A DNA stretch of 64,000 bases from Massilia sp. UBA2604. Lineage in GTDB: Bacteria > Pseudomonadota > Gammaproteobacteria > Burkholderiales > Burkholderiaceae_D. The notes below the pieces were generated by a model that saw only the letters and a list, made by a program, of their open reading frames with translations, was not told the origin of the DNA and did no database searches. Positions 55,534 through 63,820 of this stretch are shown piece by piece (position 1 is the stretch's first letter; each line of letters starts with the position of its first letter). The translations under genes and the position numbers were made by a program. Location of the stretch: assembly GCA_002339265.1 (NCBI GenBank), contig DDKG01000004.1, positions 1 through 64,000 of the forward strand, in the 5' to 3' direction.

Positions 55534-55553
55534 TACTGTATAAATGTACAGTA
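55534..55553. promoter_or_regulatory. LexA box overlapping a promoter and start codon
   Basis: TACTGTATAAATGTACAGTA matches the LexA operator CTGT-N8-ACAG in full and is nearly the E. coli consensus. The extended -10 box TGCTATACT (55529-55537) overlaps its left arm, and the ATG of the next gene (55544) lies in its centre. LexA bound here would block transcription until SOS induction. Confidence 0.82.
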
Positions 55554-55837
55554 AAGTGAAACAGCTTCGTCGGCGCGGCCAAAAGCGTGACGAGCGCGAG
55601 TACCTGGCGGCCGAGCCTTGCGTGGGGGACCTGACGATGGTCGCCTGCGCCGGCGGCTACGAGCTCAACATTTCTGCGTGGGACGACTCGTCTGGAGCGC
55701 CGCTCATCCTGCCACTTCGCGACGCCCGCCTCATCACCATGCACGGCAACAAGATGCTGTTCTCCGGCGTCGAGCGTGATAGCAGCGGCGTCGGCTTCGA
55801 ACAGGAGTGGGCGGTCCAGGTGATCGGCGCCAAGTAG
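55544..55837 (+). CDS. SOS-controlled small protein
   Basis: The 97-residue protein (YSKVKQLRRRGQKRDEREYL, then a beta-rich LTMVACAGGYELNISAWDDS, HGNKMLFSGVERDSSGVGFE) has no recognised domain. Its start lies inside the LexA box, about 7 nt after the -10 box, so the mRNA is probably leaderless; GTG 55556 is an alternative start. Expression is expected during DNA damage, when the prophage itself is induced. Confidence 0.75.
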   Translation: MYSKVKQLRRRGQKRDEREYLAAEPCVGDLTMVACAGGYELNISAWDDSSGAPLILPLRDARLITMHGNKMLFSGVERDSSGVGFEQEWAVQVIGAK

Positions 55838-55982
55838 GCTTGAGACTGTACTATTGAACCCTGTCGACCCGAATCAAAACAAGGGGTTACGGCGGCACCT
55901 AGAGCGGTTATGTAGTACAGGCCGTCCGCGCTAACCGGTTGTCCTGGAAAGGGAAATCGGCAAAGCATGGATAGATTCATAG

Positions 55983-56006
55983 CCTAACCAAGCTATTAGG
56001 TTTTTC
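55983..56006 (+). terminator. Terminator after the SOS gene
   Basis: CCTAA (55983-55987) pairs with TTAGG (55996-56000), followed by five T. The 55838-55982 interval holds no other feature. Confidence 0.65.
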
Positions 56007-56027
56007 TCATTAAATCGTAATGGATTG

Positions 56028-56600
56028 CTATTGGCCATATTGGCGGTAGAAGTGGAAGGCCAAAAAACATAGGCCTATGACGACTCCGGATAAGGAGCTA
56101 TATTTTACGGCCCTAAATGCTGGCTCTCCCTTCTTCACGCGTTTCCATTCTTCCTTTAATACCCTCTGAGATTCTGAAACAATGGATGTTTCAACATCGC
56201 TGAAATGCGAGTCTTTCTTTTCGGAGTCTCGGGCGCGTATTTCAGTAATTGTGTCGTCAAGAAAGGTGGAGATGGAATTACTCAGAGCCTTATGCTCATC
56301 AGGATTTAGTCTAAGCAAAATTCTGAGCCCGAGCGATTTAAGACGGTCGATAGTTTCGAAGTTCTTCTCCAGAAATTCCGAAGCGTTGACGTTTTTATCC
56401 TTAGCCTTATCTGTAGCATATGCAGCCAGTTCACTCACGCCACCGATATACTCTGCTAGATCGTTTCTTAGAGAATCTACCCATGCTTGGCGAAATTCGG
56501 ACGTCTTCTGCTCTTTGCTGAGTACAGTGGTGATCAGAACCATTACTGCGCCAATAATAGAAGCAGCGATCGCACCCAAGGCCGCGTCGGGGATGTTCAT
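56028..56600 (-). CDS. Membrane protein with internal coiled coil
   Basis: The 190-residue protein has an N-terminal membrane helix (ALGAIAASIIGAVMVLITTV), a conserved-looking EQKTSEFRQAWVDSLRNDLA segment, a long helical middle and a second helix near the C-terminus (SGVVIGLCFLAFHFYRQY). The gene is AT-rich compared with the prophage core. Proteins with this N-terminal motif occur in many proteobacteria and next to integrases; no function is established to my knowledge. Its position beside attR is typical of conversion or defence cargo. Confidence 0.7.
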   Translation of the reverse strand: MNIPDAALGAIAASIIGAVMVLITTVLSKEQKTSEFRQAWVDSLRNDLAEYIGGVSELAAYATDKAKDKNVNASEFLEKNFETIDRLKSLGLRILLRLNPDEHKALSNSISTFLDDTITEIRARDSEKKDSHFSDVETSIVSESQRVLKEEWKRVKKGEPAFRAVKYSSLSGVVIGLCFLAFHFYRQYGQ

Positions 56601-56625
56601 ATTCTTCTTTCTAAAATTTGTAGAA

Positions 56626-57825
56626 TCAAACTGAAGGTGATGAGCAATAAGCTGACCACGCTTCCATAAGCATTTTACGCTTCTCGATTAAGTCGCCACG
56701 GCGGTAAGCCGCCTCCACCTTGTCTGGCAAGCTGTGCGCCAGCGCGTGCTCGCAGACCTCGCGCGGGAACGAGTTCCCAACCGACTCCGCGCACCAGTCG
56801 CGGAACGTCGACCGGAAACCGTGCATCGTAATGTCGCCCCGCCCCATCCTGCGCAACACAGCAGTCAAACTCATGTCGGATAGTAAAGACCCCTCTTTGC
56901 GCCCGGGGAATATCGCATCGCCCAGCCTCGGCGCCTTACTCAGGATTTCGATGGCGCGGGTAGATAGCGGCACACGATGCTCGCGCCCGGCTTTCATTCG
57001 CTCCGGCGGCACGGTCCAGATGGCCGAATCAAAATCGATCTCGCTCCATAGAGCGCCGCGAATCTCGCCAGAACGGGCTGCCGTGAGGATGCCGAACTCG
57101 ACAGCTCGAGCAGCGATCCCTTCGCGCTGGCGCAGGTCGACCATGAAGCTGCCGATCTCTTGCCAAGGGAGGGCGGCATGGTGGGTCACGCGCGCAACCC
57201 GGCTCGGATCGGCGAGTAGATGGTCGAGATGCCCACGCCAGCGCGCCGGATTCTCGCCGACGCGGAAGCGGCTGACCGTCGCCCAGTCCAGAATGCTCTC
57301 GATCCGGCCGCGCAGCCTGGTCGCGGTTTCAGTCTTTTCTTGCCAGATCGGCTGGAGCACCTTCACCACGAGGGCGGTATCGATTGCCGCCACGGGCAGG
57401 GCGCCGATGATCGGGCTGGCGTAGGCCGCGATCGTGCTTTCCCATTGAGCGGCGTGCTTCACGTTTTTCCAGCTACCTCGGTGCGCAGCGATGTAAGATG
57501 ATGAGCAGTCGTCAAACGTGATCGCCTTCGCTCGCTCCAGGGCATCCCCTAACTGCGCGGCCTTGCGTTGTTCCAGCGGGTCGCCGCCGGCGAGCAGCGT
57601 CGACCGACAGGACCTGGCATGTTCGCGCGCCTGGGCGAGTGTTACGGTGTGCAGCGGGCCCAGGCCCATCTGGCGCTCTTTGCCGGCGCGGATGAAGCGG
57701 AAGATCCAGCTTTTCGTGCCGGACTTCGAGACCTGCAGGTACAGGCCGCCGCCATCGCCGTAGTAGCCTGGCTCCTTCATCCTGTTGACGGCCAATGCCG
57801 TCAACTTCTCAACTGTCCTGCCCAA
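56626..57825 (-). CDS. int: Tyrosine integrase (P4 type)
   Basis: The 399-residue protein has an N-terminal DUF4102 arm-binding domain (YGDGGGLYLQVSKSGTKSWI), a core-binding domain and a catalytic domain with the first Arg in TAARSGEIRGALW, the HxxR-type MHGFRSTFRDW and nucleophile Tyr374 in VEAAYRRGD. It integrates at tRNA 3' ends, consistent with the tRNA-Ser target. The start is probably TTG 57823-57825 after GGGGGTAGGA. The gene reads away from attR. Confidence 0.93.
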   Translation of the reverse strand: MGRTVEKLTALAVNRMKEPGYYGDGGGLYLQVSKSGTKSWIFRFIRAGKERQMGLGPLHTVTLAQAREHARSCRSTLLAGGDPLEQRKAAQLGDALERAKAITFDDCSSSYIAAHRGSWKNVKHAAQWESTIAAYASPIIGALPVAAIDTALVVKVLQPIWQEKTETATRLRGRIESILDWATVSRFRVGENPARWRGHLDHLLADPSRVARVTHHAALPWQEIGSFMVDLRQREGIAARAVEFGILTAARSGEIRGALWSEIDFDSAIWTVPPERMKAGREHRVPLSTRAIEILSKAPRLGDAIFPGRKEGSLLSDMSLTAVLRRMGRGDITMHGFRSTFRDWCAESVGNSFPREVCEHALAHSLPDKVEAAYRRGDLIEKRKMLMEAWSAYCSSPSV

Positions 57826-57829
57826 ATCC

Positions 57830-57951
57830 TACCCCCATTTCTACCCCCATTGGCAACGTAGATTGTAATGGATTCAGGTAGACACTAATAGAGCATTTTT
57901 GGTCGGTTCCTCCTATGAGAGCGAGTCGATTCTAGACGTTGGTAGACACTA
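57830..57951. promoter_or_regulatory. Right attachment-arm repeats
   Basis: TACCCCCAT occurs at 57830-57838 and 57842-57850, 12 bp apart, matching the left pair at 931-951. GGTAGACACTA occurs at 57877-57887 and 57941-57951. They lie between int and attR, where integrase arm sites, Xis or IHF sites and the int promoter are expected. The assignment is inferred. Confidence 0.6.
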
Positions 57952-57971
57952 GGAGATATGGCGGAGGCGGA

Positions 57972-57985
57972 CACCGCTTCCGCCA
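57972..57985. other. attR core (14-bp direct repeat)
   Basis: Identical to 872-885. It forms the right half of a near-perfect inverted repeat (TGGCGGAGGCGG at 57959-57970 against CCGCTTCCGCCA), as expected for paired core-type integrase sites. Confidence 0.88.
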
Positions 57986-57999
57986 AGCATATCGAATCA

Positions 58000-58023
58000 A
58001 AGCCCCACAAGACGGGGCTTTTT
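58000..58023 (+). terminator. Displaced terminator of tRNA-Ser
   Basis: AAGCCCC (58000-58006) pairs with GGGGCTT (58014-58020), followed by TTT. It begins 15 bp after attR, which is where the tRNA-Ser terminator would be in an unoccupied chromosome. The prophage has moved it 57 kb from the tRNA. Confidence 0.75.
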
Positions 58024-58055
58024 CGTTCACAGGTGCGCGTCAAGCGCACCGTTCG

Positions 58056-59378
58056 TCACGTTTGACGGGCCGAGGCCGGCACATGGTCGAGACTGCGCCT
58101 GATTGCAAGGGCCAGGCGTTTGGCCTGCTCCGGCTCGATCGTTGAAATCGTGATGCGCAGCCCCTTTACTTCTTCGGCGACCGAGAAACCTTCGCCATGC
58201 CGCACCAGCCATCCCTGCCGCGCCAGTGACAGGGCGACACCACGGTCGTCGCCGGCCAGCGGCACCCACAGATTCAACCCGTCGCCATCGGCCAGGCAAG
58301 CAATCGCCTGTTCCTGCAAGGCAGCCTCAAGGTCGCGGCGACGGCGCGTGTAATCATCCCTCGCCTGACCGATGAGGCGCGCGCCATCAGGACTGCTCAA
58401 GGTGAACTCCACCATATCCTGCAGCAGGTGGCTGACCCACGCAGTGCCCGCGACCAGGCGCCGGCGCAGCTGACGCGACGTCGCCGCATCGCTGGCGACC
58501 GCCGCGACCCGGATGTCGGGCCCCAGCGCCTTGGCGAACGAACGGATCAGGGCCCAGCGCACCGTGCTGCGCGGAATGACCGAGTGATAGTCCATGTTCG
58601 ACAGCAGCGCGAAGTGATCATCGACGATGACCATGACATTCGGATACCGGCCTAGCACGCGCGCGATGGCACGCGCACGCTTCTCGGACAGGCTGCAGCC
58701 GGTCGGATTGTGCGCGCGCGGCGTCAGGATGACGGCCTGCGCCCCCTTTTCGAGCGCGGTTTCGAGCTCGCCCGCCAGCATGCCCTCGCCATCGACGGCA
58801 ACGCCAACCGGCTGCAGGCCCAGGGTGCGCAGCGTGTTGATACCGCTGAGGAAGCAGGGGTTCTCCACCGCGACCTTGTCGCCGGCCAGCAGGTCCAGGC
58901 TCAGCAGCCGTTCGATCGCATCCACCGCCCCATGGGCGAGATCGACCTCGAAGCCAGCGGGGCAGTCCGGCGCGCACCAGGCGCGGATATGGGCGTCGAG
59001 CGCGGCATTGACGGTCGGCTCGCCGTACAGCCGCGGCGCACGCCCTGCGGCGAGCAGCGCGCGTCCAAGGTCCGGAAGCCAGGCCGGATTCGGATTGCCG
59101 CTGGCCAGGTCTTCCAGCGGCGTGTCGGGCATGGCGCCTTCCTGTTCGCCCTGCGCATACTGGTTCCGGATGGTCGTTCCCAGCCGTCCCTGCGTCACGG
59201 CGATGCCGGACGTGACCAGGCGCCGGTAAGCCGATGCGACCGTATTGCGGTTGACCCCCAGTTCAGCCGCGAGATCGCGCACCGGCGGCAGCGAGTCGCC
59301 GGACTCCAGCTGTCCCGACTGGACCAGGGCGCGTACGCAGTCGACGATTTCGGCAGCGGTTTTACCGTGTAGCTTCAT
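58056..59378 (-). CDS. ptsJ: MocR-family regulator PtsJ-like
   Basis: The 440-residue protein has an N-terminal GntR winged helix (GDSLPPVRDLAAELGVNRNT; VASAYRRLVTSGIAVTQGRL) and a C-terminal fold-I aminotransferase-like domain. The PLP Lys is likely in SFAKALGPD; ILTPRAHNPTG and VIVDDHFALLSN are typical of the PtsJ subgroup, tied to vitamin B6 metabolism in enterobacteria. It is chromosomal, just beyond the tRNA terminator, and full length. Confidence 0.85.
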   Translation of the reverse strand: MKLHGKTAAEIVDCVRALVQSGQLESGDSLPPVRDLAAELGVNRNTVASAYRRLVTSGIAVTQGRLGTTIRNQYAQGEQEGAMPDTPLEDLASGNPNPAWLPDLGRALLAAGRAPRLYGEPTVNAALDAHIRAWCAPDCPAGFEVDLAHGAVDAIERLLSLDLLAGDKVAVENPCFLSGINTLRTLGLQPVGVAVDGEGMLAGELETALEKGAQAVILTPRAHNPTGCSLSEKRARAIARVLGRYPNVMVIVDDHFALLSNMDYHSVIPRSTVRWALIRSFAKALGPDIRVAAVASDAATSRQLRRRLVAGTAWVSHLLQDMVEFTLSSPDGARLIGQARDDYTRRRRDLEAALQEQAIACLADGDGLNLWVPLAGDDRGVALSLARQGWLVRHGEGFSVAEEVKGLRITISTIEPEQAKRLALAIRRSLDHVPASARQT

Positions 59379-59481
59379 TTGTATCAGGACAGATTTTTAT
59401 ATTTGCCAGGCCACTCGGCGCAGCCGTCGCGTTCCTGATTTTCTCACACCCGACACTGGTTCAAGCCAGCAATACTGGTCT

Positions 59482-59499
59482 CATCATCATCATCATCAT
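59482..59499. repeat. (CAT)6 trinucleotide repeat
   Basis: Six perfect CAT units lie about 105 bp upstream of the ptsJ-like start, in the intergenic region behind the SAM hydrolase gene. A slippage-prone tract at this distance might affect expression; there is no direct evidence. The remaining gap (59379-59547) shows only a short CTGG/CCAG palindrome. Confidence 0.8.
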
Positions 59500-59547
59500 T
59501 GTCATAGGGTAGAAATATATGGCCCTATGCTGAAGCCTGGTTTGTCG

Positions 59548-60489
59548 CTAGCGCGACGGCGAACCGGCCCTGCTGATTTCCACGTTCCAGTCCACACCGG
59601 ACTCGATCTTATGCCGCTGCGCGAAACTCCCCTGGCTGATCGCCACCGCCACTTCCAGCAAGCTGTTCAGGTACACCAGCGGCTGGCCCTTGTCGACGCC
59701 GCCGAAGGTGTGCTCATACGGCGCCACCACCTCGGCCACCTTTTTACCCTTGTGCAGGAACCGCACCCGCACCTTGTCGTGCGCGCCGATCTTGAGTTCC
59801 TCGAACAGCGCCTTCGGAATATTGGTCCACACATTCCCGTATTTCACATCCAGCACCGGAATGATCCCGCGAACGACATCGCCCTTGCGCTCGGCCTTTT
59901 GATAGGCAAGCTTGACCACCGAATCGCTCGGCAGCACCGGCCCGACCTGTTCGAAGGGTATCGCCCCCGACGCCAGCCGCGCCCCGACGAAGGCATACAC
60001 GTCACGGCCATGGAAGGTGTACGACTCCGCCGACCCTTCCAGCCGATTGACCTTTTCATCGATCTCGCGCAATTCGGCCACGCCATCGCGCTCGGCGATC
60101 AGGGTGAACAGGCCGTTATCGGGTCCGACAAAGTAGCGGCCTTCGCGCGTCTTGAGCACCACCGACTTGCGCGCGGTGCCCACGCCCGGGTCGATCACGT
60201 TCACGAACACGCTGCCTTTCGGCCAGTAGTTCGCCGTCTGGTACAGCCGATAGGCGCCGAGCCAGATATCGTATTCGGGAATATTGTGCGTCAGCTCCGA
60301 CACCTGCAAGGTCGGGTCCACGCCGAACGCTACCCCGCGCATGGCCGACGCGGCGCCGTCCGCCGTGCCGAAATCGGTCATCAGCACCAGCGCGTGTCTG
60401 GCACCCTGCGCGCACTGGGCTTGCGCCAGTGCCGGACCCGCCATCAACGCGCCGAGGCACAGCGCACCAATCAATCCAGACAGTTTCAT
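59548..60489 (-). CDS. Exported SAM hydroxide adenosyltransferase-like protein
   Basis: The 313-residue protein starts with a Sec signal peptide (LIGALCLGALMAGPALAQAQ), followed by the DUF62/SAM hydroxide adenosyltransferase core: HALVLMTDFGTADGAASAMR, VFVNVIDPGVGTARKSV, RYFVGPDNGLFTLI and a C-terminal beta domain with GQPLVYLNSLLEVAVAISQG. The family splits S-adenosylmethionine into adenosine and methionine. A periplasmic location is unusual for this activity and suggests use of external substrate. It lies directly downstream of a TonB receptor gene. Confidence 0.87.
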   Translation of the reverse strand: MKLSGLIGALCLGALMAGPALAQAQCAQGARHALVLMTDFGTADGAASAMRGVAFGVDPTLQVSELTHNIPEYDIWLGAYRLYQTANYWPKGSVFVNVIDPGVGTARKSVVLKTREGRYFVGPDNGLFTLIAERDGVAELREIDEKVNRLEGSAESYTFHGRDVYAFVGARLASGAIPFEQVGPVLPSDSVVKLAYQKAERKGDVVRGIIPVLDVKYGNVWTNIPKALFEELKIGAHDKVRVRFLHKGKKVAEVVAPYEHTFGGVDKGQPLVYLNSLLEVAVAISQGSFAQRHKIESGVDWNVEISRAGSPSR

Positions 60490-60507
60490 GATGTCGTCCC
60501 TGAACTC

Positions 60508-63000
60508 TTAAAAGGTGTACCGCAGGCGAGCGTAATAGTAGGCGCCATTCAAGCCGATCGGATTGATGAAGTTATAGGGCAGGGCGCCGCCGTAGGTTGC
60601 GTTATTGGTCTCGCGCACCCGCTGCGGATAGCGGTCGAGGATATTGTCGCCACCGACCGCCAGCGTCAGCTGCGTGGTCAGCTTGTATTGCGCCTCGAGA
60701 TCCAGGGTCCACACCGCGCCGAAGCGCTGGGCATGCACGCCGTCGATCAGTTCGGCCTCTTCGTCATACGAGAAATCCTGCAGCTTGCCGAAGCGGGTGG
60801 CGCGCGCCTGCACGCCCCAGCGCGCCGCCTGCCAGTCGGCGCTCAGCACCAGCTTGTTGCGCGGCGACGCATTCCGGATGCGGAACAGATTGTTCTCGGT
60901 CAGCAGCGTCAGTTCGGGATCGATCTGCCCCAGCGCGGTTGAACTCTGGCGCACGTCGTCGATCTTCGTCTTGTTGAGGTTGAGCGCCGCATTCAGGTCC
61001 AGCCGGCCGCCGGCAAATGGCAGGTCGTGGTGCACCACCACGTCAAACCCGGTCGTCGTGGTGTCGAGCAAATTGGCCAGGTAGGCCACCGACTGGATAT
61101 CGCTGCGGCCGATCCCGGCCAGATAGGCGGTGGCCGCATCGCTTTGCAGGTCGCTGGTGCGCGTGATGCGGTCCTTCAGCTTGATGCGGTAGGCGTCCAC
61201 CGTCACATTGGTATTGCGCTGCGGTCGCCACGCCGCGCCCAGCGACAGGTTGGTGGACTTCTCCGGATCGAGGTCCTGGGCCCCGAAGGCGCGCGCCAGC
61301 GCGTCGCTGGCCGGCAGCAGCGACGCCGTCTGCAGCCCGGTGCCGTCGCTGTTGAAGTTCAGGGTCGAGAAGCGAAAGCCCGTCTGCACCAGAGCCGGCG
61401 CGCGGAAGCTGTTCGACAGCGAGCCGCGCAGCAGGAAGGTGTCACTGAACTTGTAGCGCGCCGACAGCTTGCCGGTGCTGGCGTTGCCGAAGTCGCTGTA
61501 GTCCGAATAGCGCGCCGCCAGGCCCACCAGCAGGCGCGATGTGAGATCGCTCTCGATGTCGGCGTACACCGAGCGCAGCGAGCGGCTGCCATCGAAGGTG
61601 TCTTGCGGACGCAGTCCCGGCCCGGCCTGCGCGCCCGGCGGCGCGCCGGGCACGGACCCTGCGGCATACGAGGCCGGATCGCCCGGCGAACTGGTATAGG
61701 TCTCGCGCACGTATTCGGCGCCCAGCGCCAGGTTGACCGGCGCGCCGATGCCCAGGTCCAGTTCGCGCGTCAGGTCGGCATTGACGGCGTTCTGCTCGTA
61801 GTCGAAGGTGGACAGGTGAAAGCGCGTCGGGCTGGCGGCGCCGAGCGAGGCATTCACCGAATTGGCGAGATCGTAGTGGAACTCATTGCCGCCATGGCGT
61901 GCGCTCAGGTCCCAGTTCCACGGCCCGGTGGCGAAGCGCAGGCCGGCATTGATGCTGACGTCCGTCATGTCGCCTTTGGTGGTGGGCCGGTAGCCGTTCG
62001 GATACAGCTCCGGCACGTTGGACGGATCGCCTGGATAGCGGAAATAGGCGCTGCCGTCCGACTTGCGCTTGTTGATGGTGGCGAAGGAATAGGCGTCCAC
62101 GCCGTTCGCGATTTCCACCTGCGTGTTGTAGAAGGCATAGTTGTTGCGCTGCTCCGAATCGCCCGACTTGAACAGCACCTGGCCGTCGAGCGCCATGTCT
62201 TGCGGCGTCGAATTCCACGAGGTCCAGCCGGCGTCGCTCCTGCCGGCGCGGTTGGTCGGATTGCGCTCGCGGGTCTCGGCGCCGAAGCGGAAGAAGCCGG
62301 TGTCGCCGATCGGCACGCCATAGTCGGCGTTCACGATCACGGTCTGGCCGTCTGTTTTTCTTTCGTCCGTCGGTTCGAAGTCGGTGTGGTTGGCGCCGTA
62401 GCTCACCGAGGCCGAGCCGCCCGTGCGCGCCTTCTTGAGCACGATATTGATGACGCCCGCCACCGCGTCGCTGCCGTACTGGGCGCCGGCGCCGTCGCGC
62501 AGGATCTCGATATGGTCGATGGCGCCAGGAGGAATCGCGTTGACGTCCACCGGGACGATGCCGGCGAAGCTGCTCTCGGTGTCGAGCACCGCGCTCGCAT
62601 GGCGGCGCTTGCCGTTGACCAGCACCAGCACCTGGTCGGGCGCCAGGCCGCGCAGCTGGATGCCGCGCACCGAGTCGGCGGCGCCGCTCGATTCGATGCG
62701 CGGGAAGTTGATCGACGGCGCCAGTTCCTGCAAGGCGGCGCCCAGGTCGCCGCTGGCCAGTGCGTTCTCCACCTCGCGCGCGCCGAAGCGGTCGATTGGC
62801 ACGGCGCTGTCGAACACGGTACGGTTGCGCGCGCGCGAACCGACGACGGTCACCTGGTCGATGGTCGCAAGATCGACGGCGGGTGCGTGGTGAACGGCGG
62901 CGGCATTCTGCGCTTGCGCGGCCGGCACGAGCGCCAGCAGCACGGCGCAGGCGAGGACGCTGCGCCGCAGGGGCAGGTCTGGAAGGGTAGGGCGAGGCAT
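60508..63000 (-). CDS. TonB-dependent outer-membrane receptor
   Basis: From ATG 62998-63000 the product has 830 residues: a signal peptide (SVLACAVLLALVPAAQAQ), a TonB-box-like segment and plug (QVTVVGSRARNRTVFDSAVP; GIQLRGLAPDQVLVLVNGKR; DHIEILRDGAGAQYGSDAVA), then a beta-barrel of about 620 residues ending with aromatic LRYTF. It transports an unknown ligand. The pairing with an exported SAM-hydrolysing enzyme suggests a nucleoside-type or sulfonium substrate; this is inferred. Confidence 0.93.
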   Translation of the reverse strand: MPRPTLPDLPLRRSVLACAVLLALVPAAQAQNAAAVHHAPAVDLATIDQVTVVGSRARNRTVFDSAVPIDRFGAREVENALASGDLGAALQELAPSINFPRIESSGAADSVRGIQLRGLAPDQVLVLVNGKRRHASAVLDTESSFAGIVPVDVNAIPPGAIDHIEILRDGAGAQYGSDAVAGVINIVLKKARTGGSASVSYGANHTDFEPTDERKTDGQTVIVNADYGVPIGDTGFFRFGAETRERNPTNRAGRSDAGWTSWNSTPQDMALDGQVLFKSGDSEQRNNYAFYNTQVEIANGVDAYSFATINKRKSDGSAYFRYPGDPSNVPELYPNGYRPTTKGDMTDVSINAGLRFATGPWNWDLSARHGGNEFHYDLANSVNASLGAASPTRFHLSTFDYEQNAVNADLTRELDLGIGAPVNLALGAEYVRETYTSSPGDPASYAAGSVPGAPPGAQAGPGLRPQDTFDGSRSLRSVYADIESDLTSRLLVGLAARYSDYSDFGNASTGKLSARYKFSDTFLLRGSLSNSFRAPALVQTGFRFSTLNFNSDGTGLQTASLLPASDALARAFGAQDLDPEKSTNLSLGAAWRPQRNTNVTVDAYRIKLKDRITRTSDLQSDAATAYLAGIGRSDIQSVAYLANLLDTTTTGFDVVVHHDLPFAGGRLDLNAALNLNKTKIDDVRQSSTALGQIDPELTLLTENNLFRIRNASPRNKLVLSADWQAARWGVQARATRFGKLQDFSYDEEAELIDGVHAQRFGAVWTLDLEAQYKLTTQLTLAVGGDNILDRYPQRVRETNNATYGGALPYNFINPIGLNGAYYYARLRYTF

Positions 63001-63112
63001 CTGGATTCCTTGCACGGTCTTGGCTGAACCATAATCTTACTAACAAGGAATTTTGCAACCAACAATCAATTGTCTATATGCTTATGAGCGCCGCGGTATG
63101 CCACATCCCGCA

Positions 63113-63820
63113 CTAGCCCTGCTTGCGCTTCTTGCCGCCCGCCGCGAACATCTCGATCTTCCTGGTCGGCCCCGACACGATCAACAGGTCGGCCGAGCGG
63201 ATCGTCGTCTCCGGCAGCGCATGCTGGAAATCCTCGTTCGCGCGCTTGACGCCGACCACGGTCACCCCGAAGCGCGTACGCACATGCGACTCCGACAGCG
63301 TGCGGTTATGGGTCTCGGCCGGCGCATGGATCTTGGCGATCGCGAACCCGTCCTCGAACTCGATGAAGTCCATCATGCGTCCCGTGATCAGGTGCGCCAC
63401 GCGGGCGCCCATGTCGGCCTCCGGGTAGATCACGTGGTGGGCGCCGATGCGCTGGGCGATCTGGCCGTGCTCCGGCGTCATGGCCTTGACCCAGATGTCC
63501 TTGATGCCCAGTTCCGTCAGCACCATCAGGGTCATCAGGCTCGCCGCCAGGTCCGAGCCGATGCCGACGATCGCGTGCGAGAAGTCGGCCACGCCCAGCT
63601 GCAGCATCACGTTCTCGTTGGTCGAATCGGCCTGTACGGCGTGGGTCAGGCGGTCGCCCCAGATCTGCACCAGGTCTTCGCGCGTGTCGATGCCCATGAC
63701 GTCGTGGCCCAGCCGCATCAGCGACTGCGCCACCGCGCCGCCGAAGCGTCCGAGGCCGATGACGACCACGCTGTCGCCGGACGAAAATGCGAACTGCTCT
63801 GTAAAAATTCTACCCAACAA
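63113..63820 (-). CDS. ktrA: Potassium-uptake regulatory protein KtrA/TrkA type
   Basis: The 235-residue protein has an N-terminal RCK Rossmann domain (VVVIGLGRFGGAVAQSLMRL; GIDTREDLVQIW) and a C-terminal RCK-C domain. The single RCK-N/RCK-C size fits KtrA rather than the double TrkA. It forms a cytosolic ring that gates the membrane subunit encoded upstream. The start is TTG 63818-63820, seven bases after GAGGAG, inside the end of the previous gene. Confidence 0.87.
   Translation of the reverse strand: MLGRIFTEQFAFSSGDSVVVIGLGRFGGAVAQSLMRLGHDVMGIDTREDLVQIWGDRLTHAVQADSTNENVMLQLGVADFSHAIVGIGSDLAASLMTLMVLTELGIKDIWVKAMTPEHGQIAQRIGAHHVIYPEADMGARVAHLITGRMMDFIEFEDGFAIAKIHAPAETHNRTLSESHVRTRFGVTVVGVKRANEDFQHALPETTIRSADLLIVSGPTRKIEMFAAGGKKRKQG

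Larger units (their letters stand above)
872..57985. mobile_element. Complete siphovirus prophage integrated in tRNA-Ser
   Basis: The boundaries are a perfect 14-bp direct repeat at 872-885 and 57972-57985, the first copy being the 3' end of tRNA-Ser. Between them lie a tyrosine integrase, excisionase, CI/Cro switch, replication genes, terminase, portal, protease, capsid, connectors, tail, holin, lysozyme and spanins in normal order and without obvious breaks. The element is therefore probably inducible. It also carries a tRNA-Gly and a large set of accessory genes. Confidence 0.93.

Noticed and set aside
59245..60942. 565-codon plus-strand frame
   Set aside because: It runs antisense across the SAM transferase and parts of two other genes and an intergenic region; no domain and a shadow-like composition.
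61027..63027. 666-codon plus-strand frame
   Set aside because: It lies antisense to the TonB receptor, whose signal peptide, plug and barrel are clear. The plus-strand product is His/Arg/Gly-rich without domains.
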